NCBI RefSeq assembly: GCF_905475395.1 | Contig: NC_058337.1 | Coordinates: 84,128,368-84,192,367, forward strand | Source: Chrysoperla carnea | Lineage: Eukaryota; Arthropoda; Insecta; Neuroptera; Chrysopidae | Direction: 5' to 3' | DNA: 64,000 nucleotides | Notes under the pieces: generated by a model | The model's database searches: none | Seen by the model: only the letters and a program-made list of their open reading frames with translations | What the model was told of the DNA's origin: nothing | Translations under genes and position numbers: made by a program | Shown: positions 26,401 through 34,010 of the stretch, one piece after another | Numbering within the stretch: position 1 is the stretch's first letter | Layout: each line of letters opens with the position of its first letter

Positions 26401-29400
26401 TAACACATAAACACACACACTTCAGTTAATTTTGTATTCTCTATTTGATTTACAATCTCAATAATGATTTTTTTTTATAAATTATAAAAATTCACAAAAT
26501 AAATTATAAAAATGGTTAGAGGTATCTGGGACAAGGAAACGGACTAAATTTTCTTAATTGAATTTGGTTGTTATGTTATTTGTAAATTGTTCCACATTTT
26601 TCTTGGTGATGATACTAGAGTGTCATCATAATTTCGTTGCGAAAGGTATATTTAGTCTAAATTGTAAAATATCTATTTCTGTGTATAATAAAGACGCAAA
26701 AATTCTCTAACGAAGAATTACGCACAGAGAGGTCAATTATTTGTGGTTCACAAGTGCAAATCACGGTACATTTACATTTTTCATTTCTTTCCTCGCAAAA
26801 TAAAAGATTACTTAATATTTGTCACAAATCACAATTATGATCTAGATTATTAACCCTTTCATAATGTATTGGAAACAATGGCAATTTCAATTACTGAAAG
26901 TAGAATTAAATATTTACAAATAATAAAAAACTTTTAACAAACAAAAAACCGACTTTAAAAGAATAACTATTCCAAAACAAATTAGAATGCACTAAAAAGT
27001 AAAAAAATAATGATAATAAAATGTAGTTACAGCTATTGTTATTTTTGGAGTCGGTGTTAGCTAAGGAAACAACTCTAACAGAACAGTTTGCAACATTGAC
27101 TTGGCGGACACCGACTTCAAAAATAACAGTAATTGTAACTACATTTTATTATCGTTATTTTTTTACTTCTTAGTGCATAGTAATTTGTTTTGAAATAGTT
27201 TTTCTTTTGAAGTCGGTTTTTTTTTTTGTTAAAAGTTTTTTATTTTAAGTTTTTTAGTGAATCTTAAGTACACTAACTAATTTGTCATTAAAAAAAGAAT
27301 AATCGAAATAGGTTGGCGTGATATTGAGTTATTCGTCCATTTGTAGTGCACATACTTAATATAAATTTAAGACTTATATGGTTTTCTCGTGCATGGCATC
27401 ATCAGAATTGGACCAAATTTAATTGGACCACACGGGAAGCACCAGTTTTCAAATAGAAAAAGAATCATAGAAAATTGATTCACCCAGTCGAAAGTTCTGA
27501 GGTAACATACATAAAAACAAAAAAACTGTCAAATTGAGAACCTCCTCCCTTTTTTGTTTGAAGTCGGTTAAGAAAATTACAAATAATAAAGCCTTTGTCT
27601 TAAAATTTCTTTTATTGCTTCAAAAGACATTCGTTATCGAGCCTTAGTGTGAAATCAATTTTTGGATAACATCAATAACTTCGAAAATATGAAAGATTTA
27701 AATGTACAAATAGAAAGAAAGGAAAATGGAAAAACACTTGGTGACGTCATAACCTGCAATTGCCTACATATCCAAAGTTGTTTTGCAAGAATACGATATA
27801 AAAAGTGATCAATCGATTTAAATTTGGATTTCAGATCGTGTTATCTATTCTCGTACATTTTCTTTTAACGAAAGATACAGTGAAATCGATATCAGGATAA
27901 TGACCTATTTAAAATATCCTGGACCACCTGGATTTAACAAACAATCATCGCCAGCGGAATTCTGTTTAAAATGTTAGTTAGTGACTTTAAATTCACCATG
28001 TTTTTAACTGATATATATGCTAAACTTCATTATCTATAATATTACTGCATACTGCATATAGTAAACGTAATTGCTTATGTAAAATCAGTAGAGCATTCAA
28101 TTTTCCTTAACGCCCCACTGTTCATCGTCACGTCATAGAATATATGTTTGGTTTTACTATTAATTATCATATAAATATTAATTTTAACTATTGCTCTCAT
28201 AGATACTATAACATCACCGAACAAATTATTTAATTAACTTTTGTTTTCTTTAATTAAACTGTTAAAAATTAACAAACCCTATTTTGATTGAAATTTTTAC
28301 CCATTTTAAACATCTTAAAATATAAAAATTTCATTTACTTCTAGTTATTACGATCTAGGACTGACTAATCTTTGAAATACTCTATATATTATAAATGTGA
28401 AAGTAAGGATGTTTGTTTGTTTGTTTGTTACGCTTTCACGCAAAAACTAATGAATAGATTTGAATAAAACTTTATAATAATATAGCTCATATATCAGAAT
28501 AACACACGAGTCTTATAAAGATATATTTTTAAGAAAATTAAAAAATTAAATTTAATTTGACATTACCATAAATTACAGATTTCTGTAAAAATAGTCAATC
28601 TAAAACATATCATGGCCATCTTTTCCGATATACTTAATGAATTATGACTATTTTACATTTAAAAAAATAGAAAACCGTACATATGTATGTATATGAAATG
28701 TTTAAAAAGTAAAATAAAAAATTTAAAAACTATTCACAAAGAATAAATTTAAAATCTATGTAATTATTATTTAAACGAAATTTATTACACAATAACTGAT
28801 TGTTTATTATCAAAAATTTAGCGTAGGTAATTACATTATTGTTATTAACGAAAAAATACGAAAATGTCAGATACCTGGACAACAATGTAAATAAATTATT
28901 AATAATAATTATATATTATTTAAATTTAAATATTTATAATTATTTTAAATTTCTTTAATAAAATGAATAATTATAAATAATTTATGGTTAACATATTTAG
29001 AAATCAAATTTTCTTTGAAAAGCTACATATTTATTTACATACCCTGGGAAAATTATTATTCATGCTTATCCATGAATATGGGAAACGTACAACATTTTAC
29101 TTATTACAGAATAATTCTTAGAACAAAAACTAGTCCAAAATGAAACCGTTGAAAACTAACAAAAATATTAATTTGGAAATAACTCAGTCGAAAATCAGTG
29201 GTGAAAAATAAGATTAAAAAAAGTGGGCTTAAAAGTTAAAAACAATTAAATGTAATGTATAATAATTTTATACGACAACAAAAAAACGTAATGACAAAAG
29301 AATGCTGAACAACTGAGCGGGATATCCAATTATCGAAAAGTTGTTGGAGTTATTACAGGACATAACATAGTGGTCCTAAATTTGATCTTAGACGTCATTT

Positions 29401-32400
29401 TTAGAAATTTTTTAATTTGGTAGTTTGTCATGTGTTTTTATCAAATTATACAGGAAAAGTGGGAACCTTGCATAAAATTAGTTATTTTGGTTTGTTTTGA
29501 TATGTTGTTCGCAATGCCAAATCCAAGTTTTCGACCTCAGCAAACGACCGGATCATGCCGATAGTAAAAACCTCGAAAATTTTGACCTAATTTCAAGTTA
29601 ATGAAAACGTGTTAAAAATTAACTAAAAACTACCAGAACACTCATAGTTTCAGTCTTCGAAAAAAGAAAAGCAAATTCAAAGAAAAATGGCATATTGAAA
29701 ATTAGGTCGTACATATAAAGCAAATTAAGTAATATAGAGAAGATAATTAAAGGGAAATCCTACCTTCAATTTTAAAATGCAGTTGGTTAAAATAAAATAA
29801 GGTTTGTATGTTAAGTTCAAATATAAAAAACTGCTTCATATAAGTAAATAGATATCCTTTTAAATAAATAATTAAATATTGCATAAAAAAATTTGTATTA
29901 TTATGTTTTTTTACATTCGCAAATCACTTTCAAAATGTTGAAAGTATATAAATATAAACATTTGTCATTGGCAAAAAAATTGAACGCAAATCTGATCGAT
30001 TTTTATACAAGAACCTTCAAAGAAATTTTTCAAAATTATTCTTTCTTTAAAATTAATTACCTACGGGTGACCGATTTTATAATAATATGACGACTGCATT
30101 ATTTAATTTTTCTTATCATCATGTATCGATTTTGTATTAATATCGCATAAGTCCGATTGAAAACTTTCAAAGCTTTACATTCTTGATTTATGTAAAGAGC
30201 AACTTATCAATAATCACATGCAAGATCACATGTTTTTTCTGTAGTCAATAACTCTGTTTTGTAAGCGGCTTAAAATTCAAAAGAAAATAAACCAAGAGCT
30301 TTGAAGTAAGCAAATAATTTGCTTTCGAGGTAATTTTTAAGCCATCATCAAGAAGTAGATATTATGAAAAATTTTTTATATGTAATATATATGTATATGA
30401 AATATATATCAAGGTATATTTAATTTAGTCCCAAGTTTGTAATGCTTAGACATATTGATGATACGAACTAAATTTTGGGCAAGGTGTTCATAAAACCACC
30501 TAATTAGTCAATTTCTGTCTGTCCGTCCGCTTGTCGACGCGATATTTAAAACAAAAACGAAAAGAAAAGAAAAGAAAAGAAAAGAGAAGAGAGAGAAAGT
30601 GCTCGGGACGTAAAAAGTGAGTTTGAGTTCGTAGGTAGCTTCAAACTTTCATTTGTTCGGTTGAAAAAAAAAATCATCGAACAATTATATTTTCGAGAAA
30701 ATATCGTTGAATTATTACTTCCTTACGGATTCATGGTCTGAATGCACAATTAATGTTTTAATATCGAAACTATGTTTAGTTCCGGCCGTGTTTGCATAAA
30801 AAATAATTCAAAAGTTCTAATCAAAAGATAGTTTTTCAGTATATGCATTTCTAAAATGTGGAACAAAATACCAATAACGAAAGTGAATCTTATGCATTTG
30901 AATAATTTACCATTAACATTCTTAAATATTATTATTAATTAATATTTGTTCATTTAATAAATAATTTATTTCATTGAGAAATTAATATAAAAATACATAC
31001 AGGTAGTATTGTAATTTGTTGATGATGCGTGTACAAAAGTTATTAATGAATTAGGTAAATATTAATATTATTTGTTAAATAAACTATTCTTTTTTATCGC
31101 TCTAAAAACAATACCTACATAATATTATTTTAATATTTATTTATTTTTATGAATAAAATTATTTTTTTAACATTGTAAAACAAATTATTTATTATATAAT
31201 CTAAAATTCTTTAAATAAATAATAATTCTTTGTTTGAAAAAAAAATAAAAAATACTATTTTTTATTGTTATTATACGTAAATTTGTTTTAGCTAAAAAAA
31301 ATTATCACTTATTTTTGAAAAATTCTAAATATCACGAAAATTTATTATCGATTTACTATAAAAGAAATTTTCTTGCAGCCTAAGCCTCATGGTGTTTCTC
31401 GCAGAGCTTTTGAAGATTTTTGGGACAGCCAAAAAAGGAAATTATGATGATTTTGATGAAAGACTGTACGAAAAAAAGGTTTAAGTCAATTTGAAAGTAC
31501 CAAAAACAGCTAAATTAGTTAGATATTTTTTTATGGAGGCACGAACTTAGATCTATCGACTTCTATGCTACAGTTCTCTCCATATTATAAGTAATGAATA
31601 ACGTTGCCTCTGTGTTTGAAAGTTAATAAGTTTTTGTTTTCTTGGCAATTCATTACACAAATAAAGTGTATTTTATTTTTTAATTTTTTTTTTTGCCAAC
31701 GTTTCGACCTTAACTGGGCCTTTTTCAGAGCCTTAAAAAAGATCCAATTGAGGTCGAAACGTTGGCAAATAAAAAATAAAAAAATAAAATACACTTTATT
31801 TGTTTCCTGCATTCCCAAGAAAACAAAAATTATAGATAATAAGCATTGTTTATGTGTAATAATTGATATGAAATAAGTAATTTAAAATCGCTTGTAATAA
31901 AAAAAGTTTTACTTATTCAAATAAATTAAAATATGTAAAACAATATAAAATCCTTGTGTATTTTATTATAAAGAGTGTCTCAAAAATAGGATAAAATATA
32001 AATTTTACGTCATTTCTAATGGTAAGGTGCTGACATAAAAAGAAAGAAACGAAAGCTGACAGCGTAGGGTTTTTAAAAATGAAAGTCTTCCCGAAAAAAC
32101 AACGCGTTTTCACTGTTGTCGTAATACTGAATTACTGTCGTAACAGTGAACTTCACCAAATGTGAAATATAAATTAATAAAACTCGAGATTTAACACATT
32201 GTAATTTTTCGAAGCTTAAAATTTATGCCAACAAGTACCCGAACACTCACGCCTTAAAAGAAGAAATTCAAAGCTGTAAAAAGGCAAAACAGTTTAAAAG
32301 AATGTATTCCAAGCATAACCCTGCGAATTACTTGTTGCGTTAATTTTGGGGTCACTCTTTAAAATTTACATCTACAATTATATTTTACAAATAGCATTTA

Positions 32401-33709
32401 ACATGAAGTGTTTTTATTATTTTTTTTTTTGACGTATGCCTACCATTTGTTTAAATATATAGATAACAATAAGACTTAATGCAACCCGTTAAAAAATGAA
32501 TTGTATAATCATTTCGTTCTATGCCTATCATCCAAGTACAGAATCCAGCAAAACTATTTTTGCTGGAACGCACTCTCAAAAAAACACGTCTAAGCTTAAT
32601 GAGTGCAAGAGCTGTTTAAAAATATCTCAAATACAGTAAGCAGCGTGGCTGCGATATTTAACTTAATTAAAGAGCATAAATTTACCAGTAAAATCTTACA
32701 AAAAAACCAACTAAAATTGCAAAGCGCGATGTAAAGCTGTTTTTTTGAATGTTATTTGGACTCCTTAGGGGAGTATGAAACTACGTTTTGCAAGCAAAAA
32801 AAAAATGATGCTACCTGGGTAATCCGTGAAAAACTACTTTTTTCAACTAAATTATCAATCTCTTTAATCTTACAAATTTTATTTATTACGTCCTCCGAGC
32901 CAAAGTATTGAGTATATTAATAAGTACCTAATAGTTACACGAAAACCCTATCAACATAGTCCAACAATGAATGGAAATTAAATAGTGGATGGACCGAAGA
33001 GAAAATTTGTAGTATATAATTAAAAAAATAAAAAATATTATTATTATTAGTGTATGACTACAAGTTTTTTATTTGATCTCAAAATTTTTCGAACTTGCGT
33101 TCATTCTCAAGAGATTTAATTAAATTGAAGTTCGCAAGTTCGAAAAATTTTGAGATCAAATAAAAAACTTATAGTCATACACTAATATTAAAATTATTTC
33201 TTATTTTTTTAATCATTTATTATAATATAGTATGTACTACCAAAAACCTAATATAAATTCAGTTAAGAAAATTTTCCTTTTGATTTGAAAAATTATATAC
33301 ATTAAGGTATATTATTGCAAACACAGTTGGTCGAGTAATGACGATACTAGATGCGAACGCAAAAGATTCGGAGTTCGATTTCCTGGTATTTTTTAAATAA
33401 ATATTTAGAAATGAATCTTAACTAGGTTCAATATAGTACTTACAAAAGAAAAGTATCCTTTGTATGTACGAAATCGCAACCAAGATCTCTTTATAAATAT
33501 ACTTAAAAACACATTATTCACGAATCCTGCATGAATTCTAAAAGGAAGCAATAAATTTTCACTGATTATAAATCGCACCACTAAATTTTTGAGAAAAAAA
33601 ATTTTTGTATTTTGTTCACAATCACTTATGTAAATTTTCACACTAAAGAGAAGCAATTTGTTTTTCCGAGGGTAAGAAAATTTTGAAATAAAAAACTTAC
33701 GTAATTCAT
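2353..33709 (-). CDS. Small secreted Pro/Gly-rich protein gene, giant introns (span)
   Basis: Three coding exons on the minus strand join with matching phases: 33709-33701, 11654-11498 and 2451-2353. They give 88 visible residues. Residues 1-22 form a signal peptide, with a hydrophobic core running from Phe6 to Ile20 and likely cleavage after Ile-Ser-Ala22. The mature start is Gln-Asp-Tyr-Phe. A Gln-rich segment follows (QQQQ near residue 44), then a Pro-rich run (FPPAPPSS) and a Gly/Val/Tyr-rich segment ending FVPPGAQ. There is no catalytic motif, and the composition suggests an extracellular structural or cuticle-type protein. I do not recognise a named family. The introns are about 22.0 kb and 9.0 kb, so almost half the window is one transcription unit full of transposons. 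The third exon ends in phase 1 at a good donor, so the reading frame continues. Confidence 0.7.
2452..4730. other. Intronic DNA, weak coding-like scraps only
   Basis: Most is AT-rich with no structure. A decayed segment at about 3865-4164 shows short interrupted frames, for example FVHFYRTDRYFLTYREEQIN and then LDRETRNNYQ in another frame, ending at a strong donor, ATGCAG followed by GTAAGT at 4165. It could be an old transposon or exon relic. I could not identify it. Confidence 0.3.
4731..4744 (+). repeat. Left target-site duplication of the SINE
   Basis: TATATACTACTCAA directly before the SINE head matches the copy at 5041-5054 exactly. Confidence 0.85.
4745..5040 (+). mobile_element. tRNA-derived SINE with 14-bp target-site duplication
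   Basis: The 296-bp body begins with a tRNA-like head. An A-box-like TTAGCTCAGATGGTTAAG is followed 40-50 bp later by a B-box, GTGGGTTCGATTCCCGC, which together form an internal RNA polymerase III promoter. The tRNA-unrelated body holds a perfect stem (GCTGATAA, loop, TTATCAGC) and ends in AATAAAACCTCACCTAACC rather than a long A tail. The 14 bases TATATACTACTCAA occur on both sides, at 4731-4744 and 5041-5054, as expected from LINE-driven insertion. The duplication is exact, so this insertion is fairly young. Confidence 0.85.
5041..5054 (+). repeat. Right target-site duplication of the SINE
   Basis: TATATACTACTCAA directly after the SINE tail matches the copy at 4731-4744 exactly. Confidence 0.85.
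5055..8079. other. Intronic DNA, no feature seen
   Basis: About 3 kb of AT-rich DNA. The one ATG-started frame here, at 6190-6402, is low-complexity and carries no motif. I see no paired ends, RNA gene or coding signature. Confidence 0.4.
8080..8410 (+). repeat. Dispersed repeat fragment, TTATACCTTCATACGTATGT type
   Basis: The order CGCTTTTATTATACCTTCAT, a GTATGTTAGTATGTTAGTAC tract, AACTTTGAACATGATTTTGA, AACTCGAAATTTGGCATACT and ACCGATGACAATACAATAAT is characteristic of a dispersed family found in many insect genomes, probably the 3' tail of a non-LTR element. The minus-strand frame inside it has no coding character. Confidence 0.45.
8877..8951 (+). mobile_element. 75-bp retroposon with A-tail and 12-bp target duplication
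   Basis: AAAGATACAATC occurs at 8865-8876 and again at 8952-8963. Between them lies a 75-bp insert ending in a run of about 17 A. The insert carries an inverted pair, TACTGCGT and ACGCAGTA, that can form a stem close to the tail. Exact flanking duplication plus an A-tail are the signs of target-primed insertion by a LINE. This is either a severely 5'-truncated LINE or a very small passenger RNA. Confidence 0.75.
8964..11497. other. Intronic DNA, no feature seen
   Basis: It includes a 90-codon frame at 8997-9269 that shows no known motif and sits right after the retroposon target site. A T tract lies at 11326-11340. Nothing else is supported. Confidence 0.35.
11498..11654 (-). CDS. Second coding exon: signal peptide core and Gln-rich start
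   Basis: The minus strand shows TTTATTTTCAG before the exon and GAG followed by GTAAAT after it. The 157 bp encode 52 residues and leave one base (phase 1). The residues are the hydrophobic core FYFVFVAIVMMIASISA and then the mature start QDYFLNSFPSAPNALFG with a Gln tract. It stands out from its flanks by codon-like composition and an open frame across the whole exon. Confidence 0.75.
11655..12985. other. Intronic DNA, one unexplained 106-codon frame
   Basis: A plus-strand frame at 12050-12370 reads MKYGSEVDSSATTFGVVKRT onward with a hydrophobic middle. It overlaps an antisense frame and has no recognisable motif, no donor or acceptor at useful places and no nearby gene. I do not call it a gene. 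Confidence 0.3.
12986..13680 (+). repeat. 71-bp minisatellite with 212-bp higher-order unit
   Basis: The motif CCCAATTGGGTTCTGTGTGG recurs at about 13145, 13216, 13287, 13356, 13428, 13499, 13568 and 13640, with spacings of 69-72 bp. Each unit continues GACCTACGTGGGAAAGCCCA and then an A/T-rich spacer. Units starting near 13287, 13356 and 13428 match those near 13499, 13568 and 13640 more closely than their neighbours, so a three-unit block of about 212 bp was duplicated. The part at 12986-13135 holds diverged and inverted units such as GAGAACCCAATCGGGAA and the palindrome GCCCCAATGGGGC. The array lies 240 bp before the transposase ORF and is probably the subterminal repeat array of that element. 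Confidence 0.8.
13917..15467 (+). CDS. tnp2-like (CACTA/EnSpm-type) transposase, C-terminally incomplete
   Basis: A 516-residue intact frame. The basic N-terminus (residues 8-24, rich in Arg/Lys) is followed by an acidic linker at 80-140. The linker contains a tandem 12-residue duplication (EEVSDGESVDQC, EEVSDRESVDES) from a 36-bp DNA repeat at 14163-14234. The core has NVDGVPLYKSSSIQFWPIL near 222, FICDTPARAFIKCIKGHGGY near 300, a CERC zinc-knuckle-like pair near 322 and NDFVLDSMHLVYLGIVKKI near 380. This order is that of animal transposases related to plant tnp2. Relatives usually run on after the LRLFV block, but here the frame stops soon after it, so the protein is probably truncated or continues in an unseen exon. 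It sits in a 9-22 kb gene's intron region on the opposite strand. The frame has no internal stop, which suggests fairly recent activity. Confidence 0.75.
   Translation: MLNANKFNRTRRELARLRKQRCRESFQQVFDTSASDGPSAGYLHVSDDFEDRTVGNNNIESNENIFLNDGFASVSINNESEDEEVSDGESVDQCEEVSDRESVDESEENDQHFLEGDEDEEILNDNNEEIWNDVEELRQWALADPPIPHTRLDSLLNILRREKYPMLPKCAKTFLGTEKFQYEIEKLDNNDSGDFVYFGIEENLKKSVNSDLHEVHHLQLLVNVDGVPLYKSSSIQFWPILCKVFNEPDIYKPFVTAVYCGKQKPNNVNNYLRKFVAEINRLQNTGVQINDVIFQVSIKAFICDTPARAFIKCIKGHGGYWACERCEVKGQRVDRRTIYSIHHNQCTPRTNNSFRDQRNSQHHTGVSPLLEINPAVDMINDFVLDSMHLVYLGIVKKIMDYWLNGNIKEVKLSKTLKNLLSDLLFQMKNQVPQDFQRTTRSLDDVAKFKATEYQFILLYAGPVIFKKILSSDVYNHFLLLHVGIRILASKDLAVEKQGQAKNCLRLFVNMYICKII
15468..16769. 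other. DNA after the transposase, no clear element end
   Basis: I see no second copy of the 71-bp repeat and no inverted end to close the tnp2-like element. TAGTACCATTAAAT repeats near 15870-15920 (a short direct repeat of about 25 bp, two to three units). A 79-codon frame at 16083-16322 could be a decayed transposase C-terminus, but I cannot show this. Confidence 0.35.
16770..17035 (+). repeat. Dispersed repeat, non-LTR 3' tail type
   Basis: AAATTTCATCAAAATCGAAC, CAGCCGTTTAAGAGGGGTTC and the closing TATATACTATATAAAG are standard parts of insect non-LTR 3' tails. Upstream, GATCTTAGGGTCACCTACCG and CCTGTCCAGGAACTC continue the fragment. It has no open frame. Confidence 0.5.
17036..19807. other. 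Intronic DNA, no feature seen
   Basis: About 2.8 kb of AT-rich sequence. Three short ATG-started frames (17223-17489, 18004-18189 and an antisense one) have no motif, and two overlap each other. No paired ends or RNA-like structure. Confidence 0.4.
19808..19910 (+). repeat. Dispersed repeat family A, copy 5 (internally deleted)
   Basis: AACAAACAATTGGCTGAGTT and then GAAATACCATGTATACATAG and TTGATTACTCTATCACATTA match the left 100 bp of family A. The sequence then jumps to TCATTTACGAACTCAAGCTC, which belongs about 200 bp further on in the full copies, so an internal block is missing. No right end follows. Confidence 0.6.
20161..20275. mobile_element. 115-bp MITE with CATAGAGGTAATA ends
   Basis: CATAGAGGTAATATAA at the left end is matched in inverse by TTATATTATTACCTCTATG at the right end. 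The interior has CGCGTACTTTTTTAGGTCC and a CT-rich run. There is no coding content. The paired ends and small size fit a miniature inverted-repeat element; a target duplication is not clear. Confidence 0.55.
20276..24989. other. Intronic DNA, no feature seen
   Basis: About 4.7 kb without a supported gene. AT-rich throughout, with scattered GC-richer patches near 21700-21800 and 23140-23260 that may be old repeats. No paired ends or open frames of note. Confidence 0.4.
25060..25300 (+). repeat. Tandem duplication, about 120-bp unit, two copies
   Basis: TTTTAAAGTGTTTTGGAGAA ends each unit, at about 25170 and 25290. Inside each unit ATTTCGATATTACTT, a CATTACAC block and a TTTATAGGTAAT/TTCATAGATAAT block keep the same order. 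The 86-codon frame here is a product of the duplication and not a gene. Confidence 0.6.
25867..26099. mobile_element. MITE-like element with CACCAGGCAT / ATGCCTGG ends
   Basis: CTACACCAGGCAT on the left and ATGCCTGGCCTACAC on the right are an imperfect inverted pair about 230 bp apart. Within it ATCTATCTCAG and GTAATGAGATAGGT form a second inverted pair. A 65-codon antisense frame inside has no coding character. Confidence 0.45.
26923..27243. mobile_element. Foldback hairpin element, arms about 135 bp
   Basis: The left arm (26923-27057) runs from ATAAAAAACTTTTAACAAAC through CCGACTTTAAAAG and ATGTAGTTACAGCTATTG to GGAGTCGGTGT. The right arm (27108-27243) is its inverse, ending GTTAAAAGTTTTTTAT. 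A 50-bp spacer separates them. The arm ends carry the AAGTCGGTT motif also seen at the end of the dispersed tail at 27290-27590, so the hairpin is probably built from two opposed copies of that tail. Confidence 0.75.
27290..27590 (+). repeat. Dispersed repeat tail ending GAACCTCCTCC...GAAGTCGGTTAA
   Basis: The order CCACACGGGAAGCACCAG, AAATAGAAAAAGAATCATAG, TTCACCCAGTCGAAAGTTCT, GAGAACCTCCTCCCTTTTTT and TTGAAGTCGGTTAAG is a dispersed tail common in insect genomes, most likely from a non-LTR retrotransposon or Helitron-like element. It is a non-coding fragment adjacent to the hairpin that shares its terminal motif. Confidence 0.5.
28376..28540 (+). repeat. Dispersed repeat with TTTG tract and TTTCACGCAAAAACTA
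   Basis: TATTATAAATGTGAAAGTAA, a (TTTG)4 tract, TTACGCTTTCACGCAAAAAC, GAATAGATTTGAATAAAAC and TATAGCTCATATATCAGAAT follow in the order of a repeat found in many insect genomes. Non-coding fragment. Confidence 0.5.
28541..30404. other. Intronic DNA, no feature seen
   Basis: AT-rich sequence of about 1.9 kb. A 65-codon frame at 29893-30090 is Lys/Phe/Ile-rich with no motif. No paired ends. Confidence 0.4.
30405..30650 (-). repeat. Dispersed repeat family A, copy 4 (right part, inverted)
   Basis: Read on the minus strand this holds TCACTTTTTACGTCCCGAGC, GGACGGACAGACAGAAATTG, ACTAATTAGGTGGTTTTATG, AACACC and CATTACAAACTTGGGACTAA in the same order as copy 1. The internal CTCTTTTCGTTTTTG block has expanded here into a CTTTT microsatellite (AAAAG on the plus strand, 30556-30590). 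Confidence 0.7.
30556..30590 (+). repeat. AAAAG microsatellite inside family A copy 4
   Basis: About six AAAAG units, imperfect at the right. They replace the conserved CTCTTTTCGTTTTTGAG block of the family, which suggests that block was the seed. Confidence 0.75.
30651..31630. other. Intronic DNA, no feature seen
   Basis: Very AT-rich sequence with no open frame, paired ends or recognisable motif. Confidence 0.4.
31631..31829. mobile_element. Foldback hairpin element with GCCAACGTTTCGACCT arms
   Basis: TTTTTGTTTTCTTGG, CAAATAAAGTGTATTTTATT and GCCAACGTTTCGACCT on the left are repeated in inverse on the right, with the turn near 31730. The arms are about 95 bp. The sense and antisense frames over it encode near-identical peptides (both contain CQRFDLNW and LRSKRWQ), which is the result of the palindrome and not of two genes. 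The GTTTCGACCT core is a widespread motif in insect and other animal hairpin repeats. Confidence 0.75.
31969..32362 (+). mobile_element. Degenerate mariner-like element, about 390 bp
   Basis: TAAAGAGTGTCTCAAAAATA at the left and TTTTGGGGTCACTCTTTA at the right are inverted ends, similar in style to mariner ends (GGGTGTCCCAAAAAT). Just before the right end a plus-strand frame reads LKIYANKYPNTHALKEEIQS, which resembles the C-terminal part of mariner/Tc-type transposases, where a VYANKP-like block precedes ELKxEIR. The catalytic domain is missing, so it is a deleted, inactive copy. Confidence 0.5.
32363..33042. other. Intronic DNA, no feature seen
   Basis: A GC-richer stretch at 32510-32830 (for example GCAGCGTGGCTGCGATA) may be an old repeat. 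No open frame. Confidence 0.35.
33045..33187. mobile_element. Foldback hairpin element, arms about 59 bp
   Basis: TTAGTGTATGACTACAAGTT and then TTTATTTGATCTCAAAATTT and TTCGAACTTGCG at 33045-33103 are repeated in inverse at 33127-33187. A 23-bp spacer lies between. No coding content. Confidence 0.7.
33318..33395 (+). repeat. tRNA-like relic (SINE head), weak
   Basis: AGTTGGTCGAGTAATGACG resembles a degraded A-box region. GGAGTTCGATTTCCTGG about 50 bp later resembles a B-box. The spacing is right for a tRNA-derived SINE head, but the stems are broken and no tail or target duplication is visible. Confidence 0.3.
33701..33709 (-). CDS. First coding exon, three codons (Met-Asn-Tyr)
   Basis: On the minus strand ACAAAATGAATTAC is followed directly by GTAAGT, a consensus donor. 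The nine coding bases end in phase 0, which is what the signal-peptide exon at 11654 needs. The joined N-terminus MNYTSFYFVFVAIV is a well-formed signal peptide start with a purine at -3 of the ATG. The 5' untranslated part probably reaches to about 33820, where a TATA box upstream would place initiation. A very short first coding exon before a huge intron is common in insect cuticle-type genes. This exon rests on splice signals and phase only, not on similarity. Confidence 0.6.
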
Positions 33710-33848
33710 TTTGTTAATAAAAATTCCTTTTGTGAGATAAAAAACACAAACACAAATAAACTCAACAATTAATAGAATTACACACTTGCACACTTATGAG
33801 TGTTATCGTTTCTAAGTTAATATGGAGACGCTTCCCACTTCGGTAGCA

Positions 33849-33855
33849 ATTTATA
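33849..33855 (-). promoter_or_regulatory. TATA box for the minus-strand secreted protein gene
   Basis: The minus strand reads CTATAAATTG here, 140 bp upstream of the first ATG. It would place initiation near 33820-33825 and a 5' untranslated region of about 110 bases. The call rests on motif and spacing; the region is AT-rich, so a chance match is possible. Confidence 0.4.
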
Positions 33856-34010
33856 GTAAATTATTGGAGGGCATTTTATTATTAGGTAAAATAAAATATA
33901 CATACAAGTTAAATAAAATATCAATGTCTTGTTTGTAAAGGAGAAAGTAAGAAATATAAATTTTATATTGAATCTATCTTTTATTATTTAAAATAAAATT
34001 GTACTACCTT

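Noticed and set aside
31585..31876. Two frames on opposite strands with similar peptides
   Set aside because: Mirror images produced by the palindrome at 31631-31829.
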